Shown: positions 43,926 through 53,627, counted from the stretch's first letter. The stretch is 64,000 nucleotides of DNA from Sporosarcina gallistercoris (GCF_014836415.1 NZ_JACSQY010000002.1:1-64000); one strand, 5' to 3'. Numbers and translations: made by a program. The notes: generated by a model from the letters alone, not told the origin.

Positions 43926-44045
43926 ATTCCATTGAAAAAGAAAAAGACTGTAGGCAAGCCCCATGATTTCTGGAGTATGTCTACAGTCTGAAAATCGTTC
44001 AAAAGAAAAAGGGATTCAAGACGTAATTAGGTTATGAAGAAGAAG

Positions 44046-44441
44046 TTATGAGCGCTCTTCGTCAGGCTTTTTTTTGCTCTCTGTGTCTGGATCGCCATGA
44101 ATCACTTCATACAGTTCATCTTCCACTGAGATATCGGCAAGTTCCACTTTCGATCGATATGCAGCACGAATGATGAGGTGACCCGCAACTGGTGCCGTGA
44201 GGAATACGAACACAATGCCTAGCAACACACGGACGCTGACAAAATGGTCATGGAACAAGAAGTATAGGAACACGCCGATCAGCGTCAATAAGACAGACAG
44301 TGTGGAACTTTTTGTCGCTGCGTGCGAGCGTGTGTAGACATCAGGCAATCGAATGAGTCCGAACACACTGATGACACTAAAAATACTTCCGAAGAGGATA
44401 AGCAGGGCGCCGATGAATTCACCGATCTCGTTTTCGTTCAA
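44046..44441 (-). CDS. mrpG: Mrp Na+/H+ antiporter subunit G
   Basis: A 131-residue subunit with three transmembrane helices and the family motif GLIRLPDVYTRSHAATKSSTLSV. The C-terminus is acidic and basic (about 100-131). The TTG at 44441 follows GAGGGGGG and overlaps mrpF by 23 bases. The final residues and stop (ERS-stop) are written in GAGCGCTCATAA, the core of the 20-bp repeat. Confidence 0.92.
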   Translation of the reverse strand: MNENEIGEFIGALLILFGSIFSVISVFGLIRLPDVYTRSHAATKSSTLSVLLTLIGVFLYFLFHDHFVSVRVLLGIVFVFLTAPVAGHLIIRAAYRSKVELADISVEDELYEVIHGDPDTESKKKPDEERS

Positions 44442-44703
44442 CGATAACCCCCCTCTCGATATACTTGGAAAAGGCGATTGTGCTGATGAAAGACAGAATT
44501 CCAAGAATCAGGATGACTTCCAAATATGCTTTCGTTCCGTTCACAATCGAAACGACCCCGATTGTGGCGAGCAGATTCACGCCGATGACATCCATCGCAA
44601 TGACTCTGTCCGGCATGGAGGGACCGATGATGAGTCGGAGAACGGCGATCGCAATTGTTACCGCAAACAGCACAACGGATATCGCTAGCATGATCTCTAT
44701 CAT
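44419..44703 (-). CDS. mrpF: Mrp Na+/H+ antiporter subunit F
   Basis: A 94-residue subunit with three helices and LRLIIGPSMPDRVIAMDVIGVNLLA, the conserved core with its functional Asp. It overlaps mrpE by one base (TAATG). Confidence 0.95.
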   Translation of the reverse strand: MIEIMLAISVVLFAVTIAIAVLRLIIGPSMPDRVIAMDVIGVNLLATIGVVSIVNGTKAYLEVILILGILSFISTIAFSKYIERGVIVERKRDR

Positions 44704-45185
44704 TATCGGGTCACCTCCATAATCGCTTTTTCGAAGTTCTTCAATTGTTTGATCAACCCATCGCGGGATTCTTGTACGTCCATCGCATGGATGTACAACG
44801 CATCACTTTCCGGTGTCACTTCCATAACGACAGAACCAGGTGTCAATGTCAGCAGCATCGAAAGCATCGTAATTTCCACATCACTGCGCAATATGGTTTC
44901 GTACTTGAAGATTCCTGGTTCAATCTTCAAACGCGGGCTCAATATCTGACGCAAAACAACCGTACTCGATTGAATCAGTTCCCAGACAAATATGAAGAAT
45001 AATCTCACGACCGCATACACGCGCCGTAAATAGAAGCGTGTGCCGAAAAAACGGTGCATGAAGAACAGGATTCCGATTCCTACGAGAAAGCCTGCGTAGA
45101 ACGTGGAAAAACGCAATTCGTCTTCATCGATGAGCAGCATCCATAGAAATGCAATGAACAAGTTCAATAACAGTTGACCAGGCAT
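44703..45185 (-). CDS. mrpE: Mrp Na+/H+ antiporter subunit E
   Basis: A 160-residue subunit with N-terminal helices and a cytoplasmic part (about 75-160) containing LTLTPGSVVMEVTPESDALYIHAMDV, the MnhE signature. It lies between mrpD and mrpF. Confidence 0.95.
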   Translation of the reverse strand: MPGQLLLNLFIAFLWMLLIDEDELRFSTFYAGFLVGIGILFFMHRFFGTRFYLRRVYAVVRLFFIFVWELIQSSTVVLRQILSPRLKIEPGIFKYETILRSDVEITMLSMLLTLTPGSVVMEVTPESDALYIHAMDVQESRDGLIKQLKNFEKAIMEVTR

Positions 45186-45208
45186 TTTTCCGTCCCCTTT
45201 CCTCAGCG

Positions 45209-46705
45209 TCAGTTTCTCAGCAGCGCTTCTTTATCCAATACAGCATCAATATACGACTGCGGGTCGACCAACGTCGCCGCCGCGTCATTCACAAATGGTG
45301 CGAGCCAGTCCGCGCCAATCCCGATTGCGAGCGTCAAGGCTCCCAGTATCACGATGGGCAGCAGCGTCCGTTTCTTCAGCACGACTTGTTCTTCACTTCC
45401 GATGATCGCCTCCCCCATGAAACAATTGAGGAAAATTCTCAATAACGAATACAATACGAACAAACTCGACACAAACGCTAAAGTCAGCAACACATACGTT
45501 TCGGCTTCGATCAGTCCTTCACCAAGCAGCACTTTCCCTATGAACCCGCTGAACGGTGGAATCCCTGTGAGCGATAACATGGCAACAAAGAATAGCCAGC
45601 CGAGTGCTGGATAGTTCCGTAACAAGCCACTGATTTCCTCGATTTTCGCTTTCCCTGTCAATGAGATCATCAATCCGCCCGCTAGAAACAGCATCGCTTT
45701 TACGACCATGTCATGTAACACATAGTAGATCGAACCTTGCAGCGCAACCTCATTTCCGGCAGCAAGCCCAACGAGGATGAACCCTACTGCAATGACAACG
45801 TTATAAGCGATAATCTGCCGGATATCCGTGGAAGAAAGTGCACCGATGCTCCCGCCAATCAATGTCAGTGCAGCCATGATTCCGATAATCGTCTGCGTAA
45901 TCTCAGGTGAATGGTGGAACACGAGTGTGAATATGCGTATCAGTGCGTAAATCCCGACTTTCGTGAGCAATGCGCCGAACAAAGCCGCAATTGCTGCAGG
46001 CGGCGCGCTGTAGGAACCGGGCAGCCAGAAATACAGCAGCAATCCAGCTTTTAAACTGAAGACGAGTAAGAAAATCAGACTAATCACCGTCAGCACAGGA
46101 CCTTGCCCATTTTCCGTCACACGTACTGCTAATTGCGCCATGTTAAGCGTCCCAGTTGCGCCATACAAATACGCAATCGCGAGCAGGAAAAACCATGACG
46201 CTAACACATTAATCGTAATATAGGTGAATGCTTCAACGAGTTGGACTTTTCGTCCCCCAAGTATGAGGAGTGCGTACGATGCAAGCAGCATCACTTCAAA
46301 ACAGACGAACAAGTTGAAGATGTCACCTGTTAAAAACGAGCCGTTGACGCCCGCTAGCAAGAACAGGATTAGCGGATAGACATACATCTTCTCGTACGCT
46401 TCTCCAATCGTTGAAAACGCGTATAGTAAAATAATATTGGTGACTGTTGCAGCAGCCGTAACTAATAACAACGCGAACGAATCTCCGACAAATAGGATGC
46501 CATATGGGGGTTCCCAACCGCCAAAATCCAATCGTAAAATCCCTTCAGATTGTACCCGCAGCAACAAGTGCACACCGATTCCAGCAGAACTCGCAGTTGC
46601 TAAGAAGCTCAGTGCTCGCTGCAAAACGAACGAATTGCGGAAGAATGTCAGCACGATTGCAGTGAGCAGCGGAATGAGGACAGGCAATACGAGTGCATTA
46701 TTCAT
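45209..46705 (-). CDS. mrpD: Mrp Na+/H+ antiporter subunit D
   Basis: A 498-residue NuoN-like subunit with about 14 helices. The key Glu of TM5 is in FEVMLLASYALLIL and the Lys in the LLTKVGIYALIR segment; HDMVVKAMLFLAGG is also conserved. It overlaps mrpC by eight bases. Confidence 0.96.
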   Translation of the reverse strand: MNNALVLPVLIPLLTAIVLTFFRNSFVLQRALSFLATASSAGIGVHLLLRVQSEGILRLDFGGWEPPYGILFVGDSFALLLVTAAATVTNIILLYAFSTIGEAYEKMYVYPLILFLLAGVNGSFLTGDIFNLFVCFEVMLLASYALLILGGRKVQLVEAFTYITINVLASWFFLLAIAYLYGATGTLNMAQLAVRVTENGQGPVLTVISLIFLLVFSLKAGLLLYFWLPGSYSAPPAAIAALFGALLTKVGIYALIRIFTLVFHHSPEITQTIIGIMAALTLIGGSIGALSSTDIRQIIAYNVVIAVGFILVGLAAGNEVALQGSIYYVLHDMVVKAMLFLAGGLMISLTGKAKIEEISGLLRNYPALGWLFFVAMLSLTGIPPFSGFIGKVLLGEGLIEAETYVLLTLAFVSSLFVLYSLLRIFLNCFMGEAIIGSEEQVVLKKRTLLPIVILGALTLAIGIGADWLAPFVNDAAATLVDPQSYIDAVLDKEALLRN

Positions 46706-47036
46706 CTAACTCTCTCCTTACGTCATCCAAATTATCAGCACCCGTTTCCCGGTAAATCCGGTATGCGAGTACCAGGAGAAAAGCAGTGACGGCAAAGCTG
46801 ATCACGATTGCTGTCAAGATGAGCGCTTGAGGAAGCGCGTCGGTGTACGTCGATCCTTCTTCCGTCAGTAAAGGCGCTCCCCCCTTTTTCAAACCGCCCA
46901 TTGCCAGGATCAGTAAGTGAATCGCGTGAGAGAGAATGGCAGTCCCTAAAATAATCCGCACAAAATTTCGCGACAGCAGTAAATAGACCGCTACCATGAC
47001 GAGAACGCCTACCAGTAATGTAATTAAGGTCTCCAT
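46698..47036 (-). CDS. mrpC: Mrp Na+/H+ antiporter subunit C
   Basis: A 112-residue NuoK-like subunit with three helices. LSRNFVRIILGTAILSHAIHLLIL and DALPQALILTAIVISFAVTA are the conserved segments. It starts directly after the mrpB stop. Confidence 0.95.
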   Translation of the reverse strand: METLITLLVGVLVMVAVYLLLSRNFVRIILGTAILSHAIHLLILAMGGLKKGGAPLLTEEGSTYTDALPQALILTAIVISFAVTAFLLVLAYRIYRETGADNLDDVRRELDE

Positions 47037-47462
47037 TCAACTCACATCCTCACTAATCGTCAACAGAATCGTCACGACAACGCCGACCACGGTTAGCGCT
47101 ACACCCGCTTCAAATATTAGCACCGTCGAGAGCTCTGTCACTCCAAACACCGGCAGCGCAAATTCCCCTTTTTCTTGAGTCAAGAATTGCTTACTGAACA
47201 GCATGGAAATTGCACTGCTTGCTACCGCTAGAAACACACCGAGTCCAGCAATTTTCTTGAAATCGAATGGAATCCCTTTGTGCACGGTTTCAATATCGTA
47301 TGTCATATACAGCAACAGTAACGCCGAGGCGAGCACAAGCCCTCCCGAGAATCCGCCACCCGGATCGTTATGCCCGGATATGAAGAGCTCGACACCGAAC
47401 GTCAAGATGATGAACACGACGATTTTCGTGACGGTGCGCAAGATGACGTCATTGATTTTCAT
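47037..47462 (-). CDS. mrpB: Mrp Na+/H+ antiporter subunit B
   Basis: A 141-residue subunit with four helices and the motif GHNDPGGGFSGGLVLASALLLLYMTY. The ATG at 47462 overlaps the mrpA end by 14 bases; a GTG at 47471 is an alternative. Confidence 0.95.
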   Translation of the reverse strand: MKINDVILRTVTKIVVFIILTFGVELFISGHNDPGGGFSGGLVLASALLLLYMTYDIETVHKGIPFDFKKIAGLGVFLAVASSAISMLFSKQFLTQEKGEFALPVFGVTELSTVLIFEAGVALTVVGVVVTILLTISEDVS

Positions 47463-49854
47463 TGCCGTCACCGTCCTTTTTTACTTTCAATTTGATCAAT
47501 ACATAAACACCAAGCCCGCCGATCAGCAGGACGACCACTTCGAGCATCGTATCGAACGCTCGGAAGTCCCCTAAAATCGCGTTGACGATATTGCCTCCAC
47601 CTGTGAGCGTCTTCGCGTCTTCAAAATAGTTGGAAATCGGATCGAACAACCGATTCCCTTGTACGATAAGTGCTGTGATAATGACGATCAGTCCTGTAGC
47701 GATTGCGATGAATGCATTCAAAGCCTTCACTGGACGGCGAGGCCGCTCTTTCTTCCAATCCGGCATGAACCGGAATGTGAGCAGGAACAGCACAGTCGTC
47801 ACTGTTTCCACGACAATTTGAGTGAGCGCCAAATCAGGTGCTCTCAAAACGACGAACAGAAAGGCAACTGTAAATCCGAGGACACCATTCAGTAGAATCG
47901 CGACCAATCGTGAATTCACAAAAACAATGGTAATAGCTGCGGCCATCATGACAATCACGAGGACGTATTCATTGACCGTCACGATTGCGTCCTCCGAAAA
48001 GCTGAACGCGAGACGCCAAACAAAACTCAATGCAATCCCCATCATCGTAATGAAAAACAGGAAAATATACGTAAAGTAACGATGCAAATGCCCCGTCATG
48101 TACTTATTGGTCAAGTGATAGGAATTTCCTTCCAGTTGCATCAGCAATATTGTATAGATGCTGTCAATCTTCCAACTGAACGGAGCAATCGTATAGATTC
48201 TTCTCCATTGTCGTAAGAAAATGTAGAGAATCGCACCAACCAGAATGATTCCAATCGTCATCCACAGGGCTGGACTGAAACCATGCCACGCAGCAATGTG
48301 CGGCACAAGTAGTTCAGAATCGCCAAGTGACGGAAAAACTGCCGCCATGGCTGGTTTCAAAATCCATTTCCCTAGTACGTTAGGGAAAAAGAATAACCCT
48401 ACAATCAAAACCCCTAAAACGGCTGGTGCAACAAGCATCCCGTAGTGCGGATCGTGTGCGCCGCGATCGACCCATGCCGGCTGTTGCTGCTGGCGGCCGA
48501 AAAACGTTTGGAAGACGATAATCATGCAGTAAACAAATGTGAAAATGCTTGCTATCCATGCGACAATCGGAATCCAGACATCGACTCCTGGCAATCCTAA
48601 ATGCTGCACAGCAAGACTCGCTTCCAAAAAGAGTTCCTTACTTAAGAAGCCATTAAAAGGCGGCAATCCTGCCATTGAAAAGCTGCCTGCGAGCGCAATC
48701 GTGAAAGTGATTGGCATGAAAATCGCGAGTCCTCCCAGTTTCCGGATATCACGCGTCCCCAGTTCATGGTCTACGATTCCGATAATCATGAACAACGCAC
48801 CTTTGAATGTGGAGTGGTTGATCAAATGGAAGAGTCCTGCAAAAGCAGCAGCGGTATAGATGGTTTTGTCCAACCCAGGTATGTCCAGCATGGCTGCTGA
48901 ACCGATTCCGAGTAAACTCATGATCAGACCAAGCTGACTGATTGTTGAATAGGCGAGGAGCGCTTTCAAGTCGTTTTGGCGGACCGCGTTGAACGAACCC
49001 CATAACAACGTCAGCAATCCGACGAACGTCACCGAATAGAACCATACTTCACTTCCACCGAATACCGGGATGAAGCGAGCGACAAGGTAGATCCCCGCCT
49101 TGACCATCGTGGCTGAGTGTAAGTAAGCGCTGACCGGCGTCGGTGCTTCCATAGCATCCGGAAGCCATATATGGAACGGGAATTGAGCGGATTTCGTAAA
49201 TGCGCCAAGCAGAATGAGGAGCATCGCTGGGATGAAAAGATCGTACGAAGGCAGCATTTCAGCCATTCCAATCATCTCTTGGATACTATAGGTCCCCGTC
49301 ATTTGGTGCAGCATAAGAAAACCGACAAGCATGCCGATTCCGCCTGTCACTGTGATGAGCATGGCCTTCTTCGCACCCGCACGGGAATTTTTACGTTGGT
49401 GCCAAAAAGCGATAAGCAGGAATGATGAAACACTCGTTAACTCCCAAAATACGTAAAGTACCAGTATGTTATCTGAAAAGACAACACCGAGCATGGAACC
49501 CATGAACAGCAATAAATACATATAAAAGCGACCGAGTGCTTCTCGTTCTGATAGATAGTAAATGGAGTACATGACAACGAGCGTTCCCATGCCAGTGATG
49601 AGCAATCCTAGAATCATACTAAGGCCATCTAAGTGAGTGGTGAAGTGGATATTTGCGGCGTTCAACCATCGGATGGTGTGGAATAGATCCCCTCCTGAAG
49701 CGAGATTCGGAATCTGGAGACTCAGAATGACAAACAAAATCAAGGGCACCGGTAAGACCATCCAACCGATATTCTTACTGCGTACATATGTATAAAGAAA
49801 CGGAACAAAAAGCGATGCCAGAAACGGCACCATAATAAGTATGGGTATCATCAT
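47449..49854 (-). CDS. mrpA: Mrp Na+/H+ antiporter subunit A
   Basis: An 801-residue NuoL-like subunit with about 21 helices. The functional Glu is in YVFWELTSVSSFLLI, the Lys/His motifs are in SAYLHSATMVKAGIYL and NHSTFKGALFMIIGI, and the C-terminal MbhD/MbhE-like domain has DLALTQIVVETVTTVLFLL. The ATG at 49854 follows GGGGGG; the frame is open to 50028 but that part lacks family similarity. It heads a seven-gene operon A-B-C-D-E-F-G, used for Na+ and pH homeostasis. Confidence 0.95.
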   Translation of the reverse strand: MMIPILIMVPFLASLFVPFLYTYVRSKNIGWMVLPVPLILFVILSLQIPNLASGGDLFHTIRWLNAANIHFTTHLDGLSMILGLLITGMGTLVVMYSIYYLSEREALGRFYMYLLLFMGSMLGVVFSDNILVLYVFWELTSVSSFLLIAFWHQRKNSRAGAKKAMLITVTGGIGMLVGFLMLHQMTGTYSIQEMIGMAEMLPSYDLFIPAMLLILLGAFTKSAQFPFHIWLPDAMEAPTPVSAYLHSATMVKAGIYLVARFIPVFGGSEVWFYSVTFVGLLTLLWGSFNAVRQNDLKALLAYSTISQLGLIMSLLGIGSAAMLDIPGLDKTIYTAAAFAGLFHLINHSTFKGALFMIIGIVDHELGTRDIRKLGGLAIFMPITFTIALAGSFSMAGLPPFNGFLSKELFLEASLAVQHLGLPGVDVWIPIVAWIASIFTFVYCMIIVFQTFFGRQQQQPAWVDRGAHDPHYGMLVAPAVLGVLIVGLFFFPNVLGKWILKPAMAAVFPSLGDSELLVPHIAAWHGFSPALWMTIGIILVGAILYIFLRQWRRIYTIAPFSWKIDSIYTILLMQLEGNSYHLTNKYMTGHLHRYFTYIFLFFITMMGIALSFVWRLAFSFSEDAIVTVNEYVLVIVMMAAAITIVFVNSRLVAILLNGVLGFTVAFLFVVLRAPDLALTQIVVETVTTVLFLLTFRFMPDWKKERPRRPVKALNAFIAIATGLIVIITALIVQGNRLFDPISNYFEDAKTLTGGGNIVNAILGDFRAFDTMLEVVVLLIGGLGVYVLIKLKVKKDGDGNENQ

Positions 49855-50208
49855 TTCGTCGTACCCCCCAATCAAAAAGATAACACGGGTCCTATCATCA
49901 GAGTCTTCTAACGGATGGTCAAAGCTTGGAAAGTCGCAGCAATAATTGTACGGGGTTTTCAAGAATCCGCAGAAAAGTTTCCATGACGGCTTGACGCGGA
50001 TCGAAAAGCCGGCGATAATGAGTGCCATGTGAGAACAGTGAACAAGCCTGAAACTATCTTTTAGTTTCAGGACTAACGTTCAAACGATGGCGGTTGTGTT
50101 TTGGTTTCAACCTAAAGTATACACAATATTTAAGTCAAGCGCACTTGAAGCGATGCAGACGCGTGTGAGACCGTCCAGTATTCAGCTTCTAGGGAGGTGG
50201 AGGACTAC
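49855..50208. other. Intergenic region between mrpA and the USP-domain gene
   Basis: This 354-base stretch separates two divergent genes. It contains a perfect 10-base hairpin CCTGAAACTA/TAGTTTCAGG (50047-50056 with 50062-50071) and AT-rich sequence near 50100-50135 that should hold both promoters, but I cannot assign a convincing -35/-10 pair. No gene is supported here. Confidence 0.5.
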
Positions 50209-50883
50209 ATGGGAAAAGTGAAAGGACGCATGGATGAAAGTATTCTCGTCTGTGTGTATTACGGACCGAACGGAGAGCGGCTCATCCGCCGGGGGCATCA
50301 GATGGCAAGCGCTATGGACTGCCCTCTATACATCTTAACAGTCGATCCACGGCCGTTAGATGATATGGATGCAGACAAATCGGATTACATTGACAGATGG
50401 CGTGAACTTGCAGACCAATTGGAAGCAGATGAATTCATCGTACGTGATAACGAAAGCAGACCCACCGCAAAAGTGATCAAACAAGTTGCGCATGACCGGA
50501 ATGTGACTCAAATCATCATCGGTCAAACCGCGCAAAGCCGTTGGGAAGAAATTACGAAAGGCTCGTTCATGAACGTCTTGTTGCGTGAAATCACGTTTGT
50601 CGATTTCCACGTCGTATCGGTTGCACGTTCCATTAAGCATGACGTTGAAGGATTGTTCGAAAAAGGATTGCGAGCCTATCTGACGGATGATGGGGAAGGA
50701 TTCCGTATCACGTTCAATTATACAAAGGATGCCCGATTCGAAGGGATCTTCTTTAAAGAGACCGGAACAGATTTCAATAATGGCATCTTCAAATTCATGC
50801 ATGACGGAAAGATGTGCCAGGTGAGAATTACAGATGACCGCGTGGAGGATCCGTCTCTTGTCAGTTGTAAGATTGATGTATAA
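50209..50883 (+). CDS. KdpD-like universal stress protein domain
   Basis: A 224-residue soluble protein. Residues 10-130 form a USP domain as found in KdpD sensor kinases (ESILVCVYYGPNGERLIRRGHQMA at the start, QIIIGQTAQSRWEEITKGSFMNVLLRE at the end), followed by an unrecognised ~90-residue domain. There is no kinase part. Its divergence from the mrp operon suggests a link to ion homeostasis, which is inference. ATG at 50209 follows GGGAGG. Confidence 0.75.
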   Translation: MGKVKGRMDESILVCVYYGPNGERLIRRGHQMASAMDCPLYILTVDPRPLDDMDADKSDYIDRWRELADQLEADEFIVRDNESRPTAKVIKQVAHDRNVTQIIIGQTAQSRWEEITKGSFMNVLLREITFVDFHVVSVARSIKHDVEGLFEKGLRAYLTDDGEGFRITFNYTKDARFEGIFFKETGTDFNNGIFKFMHDGKMCQVRITDDRVEDPSLVSCKIDV

Positions 50884-50891
50884 ATACAAAT

Positions 50892-50930
50892 AAAAGCAGA
50901 GAGTGCCAATGCGCTCCCTGCTTTTTGTTT
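50892..50930 (+). terminator. Terminator between the USP gene and murB
   Basis: Stem AAAAGCAGAGAG with CTCCCTGCTTTT (one mismatch) followed by TGTTTTG; usable from both sides. Confidence 0.78.
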
Positions 50931-50946
50931 TGCTGCTATCGGTTGC

Positions 50947-51864
50947 TTACTCCGCTGGTTCCCCGACAATTTTCACTTCACGCTCGAGGTCTACACCGAA
51001 ACGTTTTTTCACTTCTGCTTGAACCATTTCAATGGTCCGAATGTAATCAGTGGCAGTTGCGTGGTTTTTGTTGATGATGAACCCCGCATGTTTGGTTGAG
51101 ACTTCAGCTCCACCGATTCCTTTTCCTTGAAGTCCGCTCTCCTGTATCAGTTTCCCAGCAAAATACCCAGGAGGGCGTTTAAATACGCTCCCTGCAGATG
51201 GATACTCGAGAGGTTGCTTCGATTCACGCAAAAATGTCAATTCGGCCACTTTCGCATCAATCGTCTCCTGGTCACCACGTTGCAAATCGAAGTCCGAAGA
51301 CACAACAAAATATCCTTCGTCCGCGATAATGCTTTTACGATATCCGAGTCCAAGATCCTCTTTCGTTAATACAAAGAGTTCCCCTTTTCGATTCATGAGG
51401 GTAGACTTCACGATGACGTCTTTAATCTCCCCGCCATATGCTCCGGCATTCATCGCCATTGCGCCTCCGACAGAACCCGGGATTCCACAAGCGAATTCAA
51501 ATCCAGTCAGTCCCGCGGCAGCAGCTGCTTTGGATACATCGATAATATGTGCACCAGCTTCAGCATGGACGTGTGTTCCGTCCACAGTAATGACATCCAA
51601 TCTTACAGGATGCAATACGATACCGCGAACTCCGCCATCGCGAACCACCATGTTGGATCCATTTCCAAGTAACAATAACGGGATGTCGTGTTCATATGCG
51701 TACCGGACAGTGGTTTGCATTTCACCAACCGTTTCAGGAATCACGAGTAAATCCGCATGTCCGCCTAATTCTGTCTTTGTATAATTTGAAAGGGATTCAT
51801 CCAGCAAAAGCTGCCCTTTAGTAATCGTTGTTTTTAAATCAGTGAGCCATTGTTGCTTAGCCAT
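50947..51864 (-). CDS. murB: UDP-N-acetylenolpyruvoylglucosamine reductase
   Basis: A 305-residue FAD enzyme that reduces UDP-GlcNAc-enolpyruvate to UDP-MurNAc. FAD motifs LLGNGSNMVVRDGGVRG and CGIPGSVGGAMAMNAGAYGGEI are intact, the catalytic serine is in YPSAGSVFKRP, and VSTKHAGFIIN is a type II MurB segment. The ATG at 51864 follows AAAGGG. Confidence 0.96.
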   Translation of the reverse strand: MAKQQWLTDLKTTITKGQLLLDESLSNYTKTELGGHADLLVIPETVGEMQTTVRYAYEHDIPLLLLGNGSNMVVRDGGVRGIVLHPVRLDVITVDGTHVHAEAGAHIIDVSKAAAAAGLTGFEFACGIPGSVGGAMAMNAGAYGGEIKDVIVKSTLMNRKGELFVLTKEDLGLGYRKSIIADEGYFVVSSDFDLQRGDQETIDAKVAELTFLRESKQPLEYPSAGSVFKRPPGYFAGKLIQESGLQGKGIGGAEVSTKHAGFIINKNHATATDYIRTIEMVQAEVKKRFGVDLEREVKIVGEPAE

Positions 51865-52081
51865 TCTACTCAACCCTTTCGAATGTACGTACCACTCTAA
51901 CAGTATGCTGTGAATCTAGTGTTTTGACAAGAGGTACGGACATGTTTTTCGTATAGTTCCAGTTTACTCGTTCCCCATGAACATTTGAGAAGAATCCGTG
52001 TATTTTTGAAGTCATTTGTTAAATCCCATAATTTCTGGCGATGATGGACTTAAGTGAACTTACAGAACACGGAGGGAAATC

Positions 52082-53464
52082 ATGATGTTGAACTCACTAT
52101 GGCTTGAAACAGCCTATCCTCGCGAAACCTATCTCCCCCCCTCTTCAGATACGACATGTGATGTTTGTATTATAGGGGGAGGATTATGCGGTCTCACCGC
52201 AGCGTATTTGTTAGCAAAATCCGGTAAGAAAGTGTTGTTGCTTGAAAAAGATCGAATTCTTGAAGGAGCCTCCGGAAATACGACCGGGAAACTGACAACG
52301 CAGCATGATTTAGTCTATGCAGACATACTGAAGACATTCGGCGCGGAATCCGCAAAAGTCTATTATAAGACGAACGATCAGGCGATTCGGTTCGCACAGT
52401 CCATCGCTGAAGGTGACGAACTTCGTCCATCGAATTCCGTATTGTTTGCACGCACCGCCATAGGAGTGGACGCTTTAAGGAAAGAGGCGGATGCCTATGA
52501 AACGCTTGGCATCCCATTTGATAGGCGGTTAAATTGTGAATTACCCATCACTGTTAAAGAAACACTCACGTTAAGTGACCAAGCTCAACTCCATCCTGTT
52601 CGATTTGGTCAGCATATTGCCAAACTTGCTGTTTCTGAAGGGGCGCAACTGTGCGAGAAATCGGATGTCCGGTCTATGAACTTGAAAAACAAATCCTTGC
52701 AACTTGCATCCGGCATTGTCATCACCTTTGACGAACTGCTGTTATGTACGCATTACCCAATAGAAGCGCTCCGCGGCATGAACATTATGAAACTGGAAGT
52801 AAAACGTTCCTATCTGCTTTCCGCTCCTGCTGATATGCCGTTGCAAAGCCAGTACTTATCTGTGGATGAACCGAAACGTTCGATTCGCACTGTATTCATC
52901 GACGGACGTCCTCACTTTTTACTCGGGGGTGAAGACCATAAGGCAGGTGTCACGGGCGATACCGACCTCAACTACAACCGACTTGCTGAAGAACTGCAAT
53001 CCGTCTATCATCTCGGGGAACCGATCCATAGCTGGTCTGCGCAAGACCCCTCCACTCCGGATCTCATACCTTATGCAGGACCGATTTCGGCCGCGATGCC
53101 CTATGTTCATATATGTACAGGTTTCCGTAAATGGGGAATGACGAATTCCCTCGCAGCTGCCCAAATCGTCACAGACCAGATCACAGGTCAACCGAACCCT
53201 GCCATCGCGCTATACTCACCCGATCGTACAGGGTTTGGAACACTGTTGCTACAGGCTTTGAAAACGACCGGGTTTGTATTGAAGGAATTCACAGGTGGTC
53301 ATTTGACTCGAACGGATGCACCCATTTGCACCCATATGGGTTGCCGCACCCGGTGGAACAAAGGGGACGAAACTTGGGATTGCCCGTGCCACGGGTCCCG
53401 TTTCAGAAAAGATGGCTCTGTATTGGAAGGTCCAGCCACACGCCCGCTCGACCTGAAGGAGTAA
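52082..53464 (+). CDS. FAD-dependent oxidoreductase with C-terminal Rieske domain (YhfW-like)
   Basis: A 460-residue protein. The N-terminal DAO domain has the dinucleotide motif CIIGGGLCGLTAAYLLAKSGK (about 29-49). The last ~75 residues are a Rieske [2Fe-2S] domain with CTHMGC and CPCHGS as ligands. It resembles B. subtilis YhfW, but is about 50 residues shorter. The substrate is unknown. GGAGGG lies just upstream of the ATG. Confidence 0.88.
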   Translation: MMLNSLWLETAYPRETYLPPSSDTTCDVCIIGGGLCGLTAAYLLAKSGKKVLLLEKDRILEGASGNTTGKLTTQHDLVYADILKTFGAESAKVYYKTNDQAIRFAQSIAEGDELRPSNSVLFARTAIGVDALRKEADAYETLGIPFDRRLNCELPITVKETLTLSDQAQLHPVRFGQHIAKLAVSEGAQLCEKSDVRSMNLKNKSLQLASGIVITFDELLLCTHYPIEALRGMNIMKLEVKRSYLLSAPADMPLQSQYLSVDEPKRSIRTVFIDGRPHFLLGGEDHKAGVTGDTDLNYNRLAEELQSVYHLGEPIHSWSAQDPSTPDLIPYAGPISAAMPYVHICTGFRKWGMTNSLAAAQIVTDQITGQPNPAIALYSPDRTGFGTLLLQALKTTGFVLKEFTGGHLTRTDAPICTHMGCRTRWNKGDETWDCPCHGSRFRKDGSVLEGPATRPLDLKE

Positions 53465-53574
53465 CGAGTCACTATTGTGCTGACTTTATAGAAGCAGCAG
53501 GATGAGGTGCGGAATCGAAAGAATCAAGAAATTATCCGTAATCCGGACCCCATGGAACAAGTACTCCCTGCTAA

Positions 53575-53619
53575 AAAAGCTGCCGGATGAGTGAGCACAA
53601 CACTCATCCGGCAGCTTTT
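53575..53619 (-). terminator. Strong bidirectional terminator
   Basis: A 19-base perfect stem (53575-53593 with 53601-53619) with A-rich and T-rich ends, between the YhfW-like gene and ppaC. Confidence 0.93.
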
Positions 53620-53627
53620 CGTCATTA

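Larger units (their letters stand above)
43256..43990. mobile_element. Degenerate IS1182-like element
   Basis: Bounded by the inverted repeat AGACTGTAGACA (left, from about 43255) and TGTCTACAGTCT (right, ending about 43989). Inside are a fragment of an IS1182-type transposase (43624-43749) and two inverted copies of a dispersed repeat. Near-identical 26-base sequences (about 43233-43258 and 43997-44022) flank the element in direct orientation. The transposase is only 42 residues long, so the element is dead. Confidence 0.65.

Noticed and set aside
49855-50028. N-terminal extension of mrpA
   Set aside because: The extra 58 residues are not hydrophobic like MrpA N-termini, and GGGGGG stands before the ATG at 49854.
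50047-50071. Hairpin in the mrpA upstream region as a terminator
   Set aside because: No gene ends nearby on either strand and no U-tract follows; a regulatory or chance palindrome is more likely.
53487-53587. Short open frame after the YhfW-like gene (QDEVRNRKNQEIIRNPDP... ending AAG)
   Set aside because: The composition looks protein-like and a GTG follows an AGGATGAG, but it is under 35 codons and its end lies in the ppaC terminator stem. It could be a gene remnant; support is too thin.
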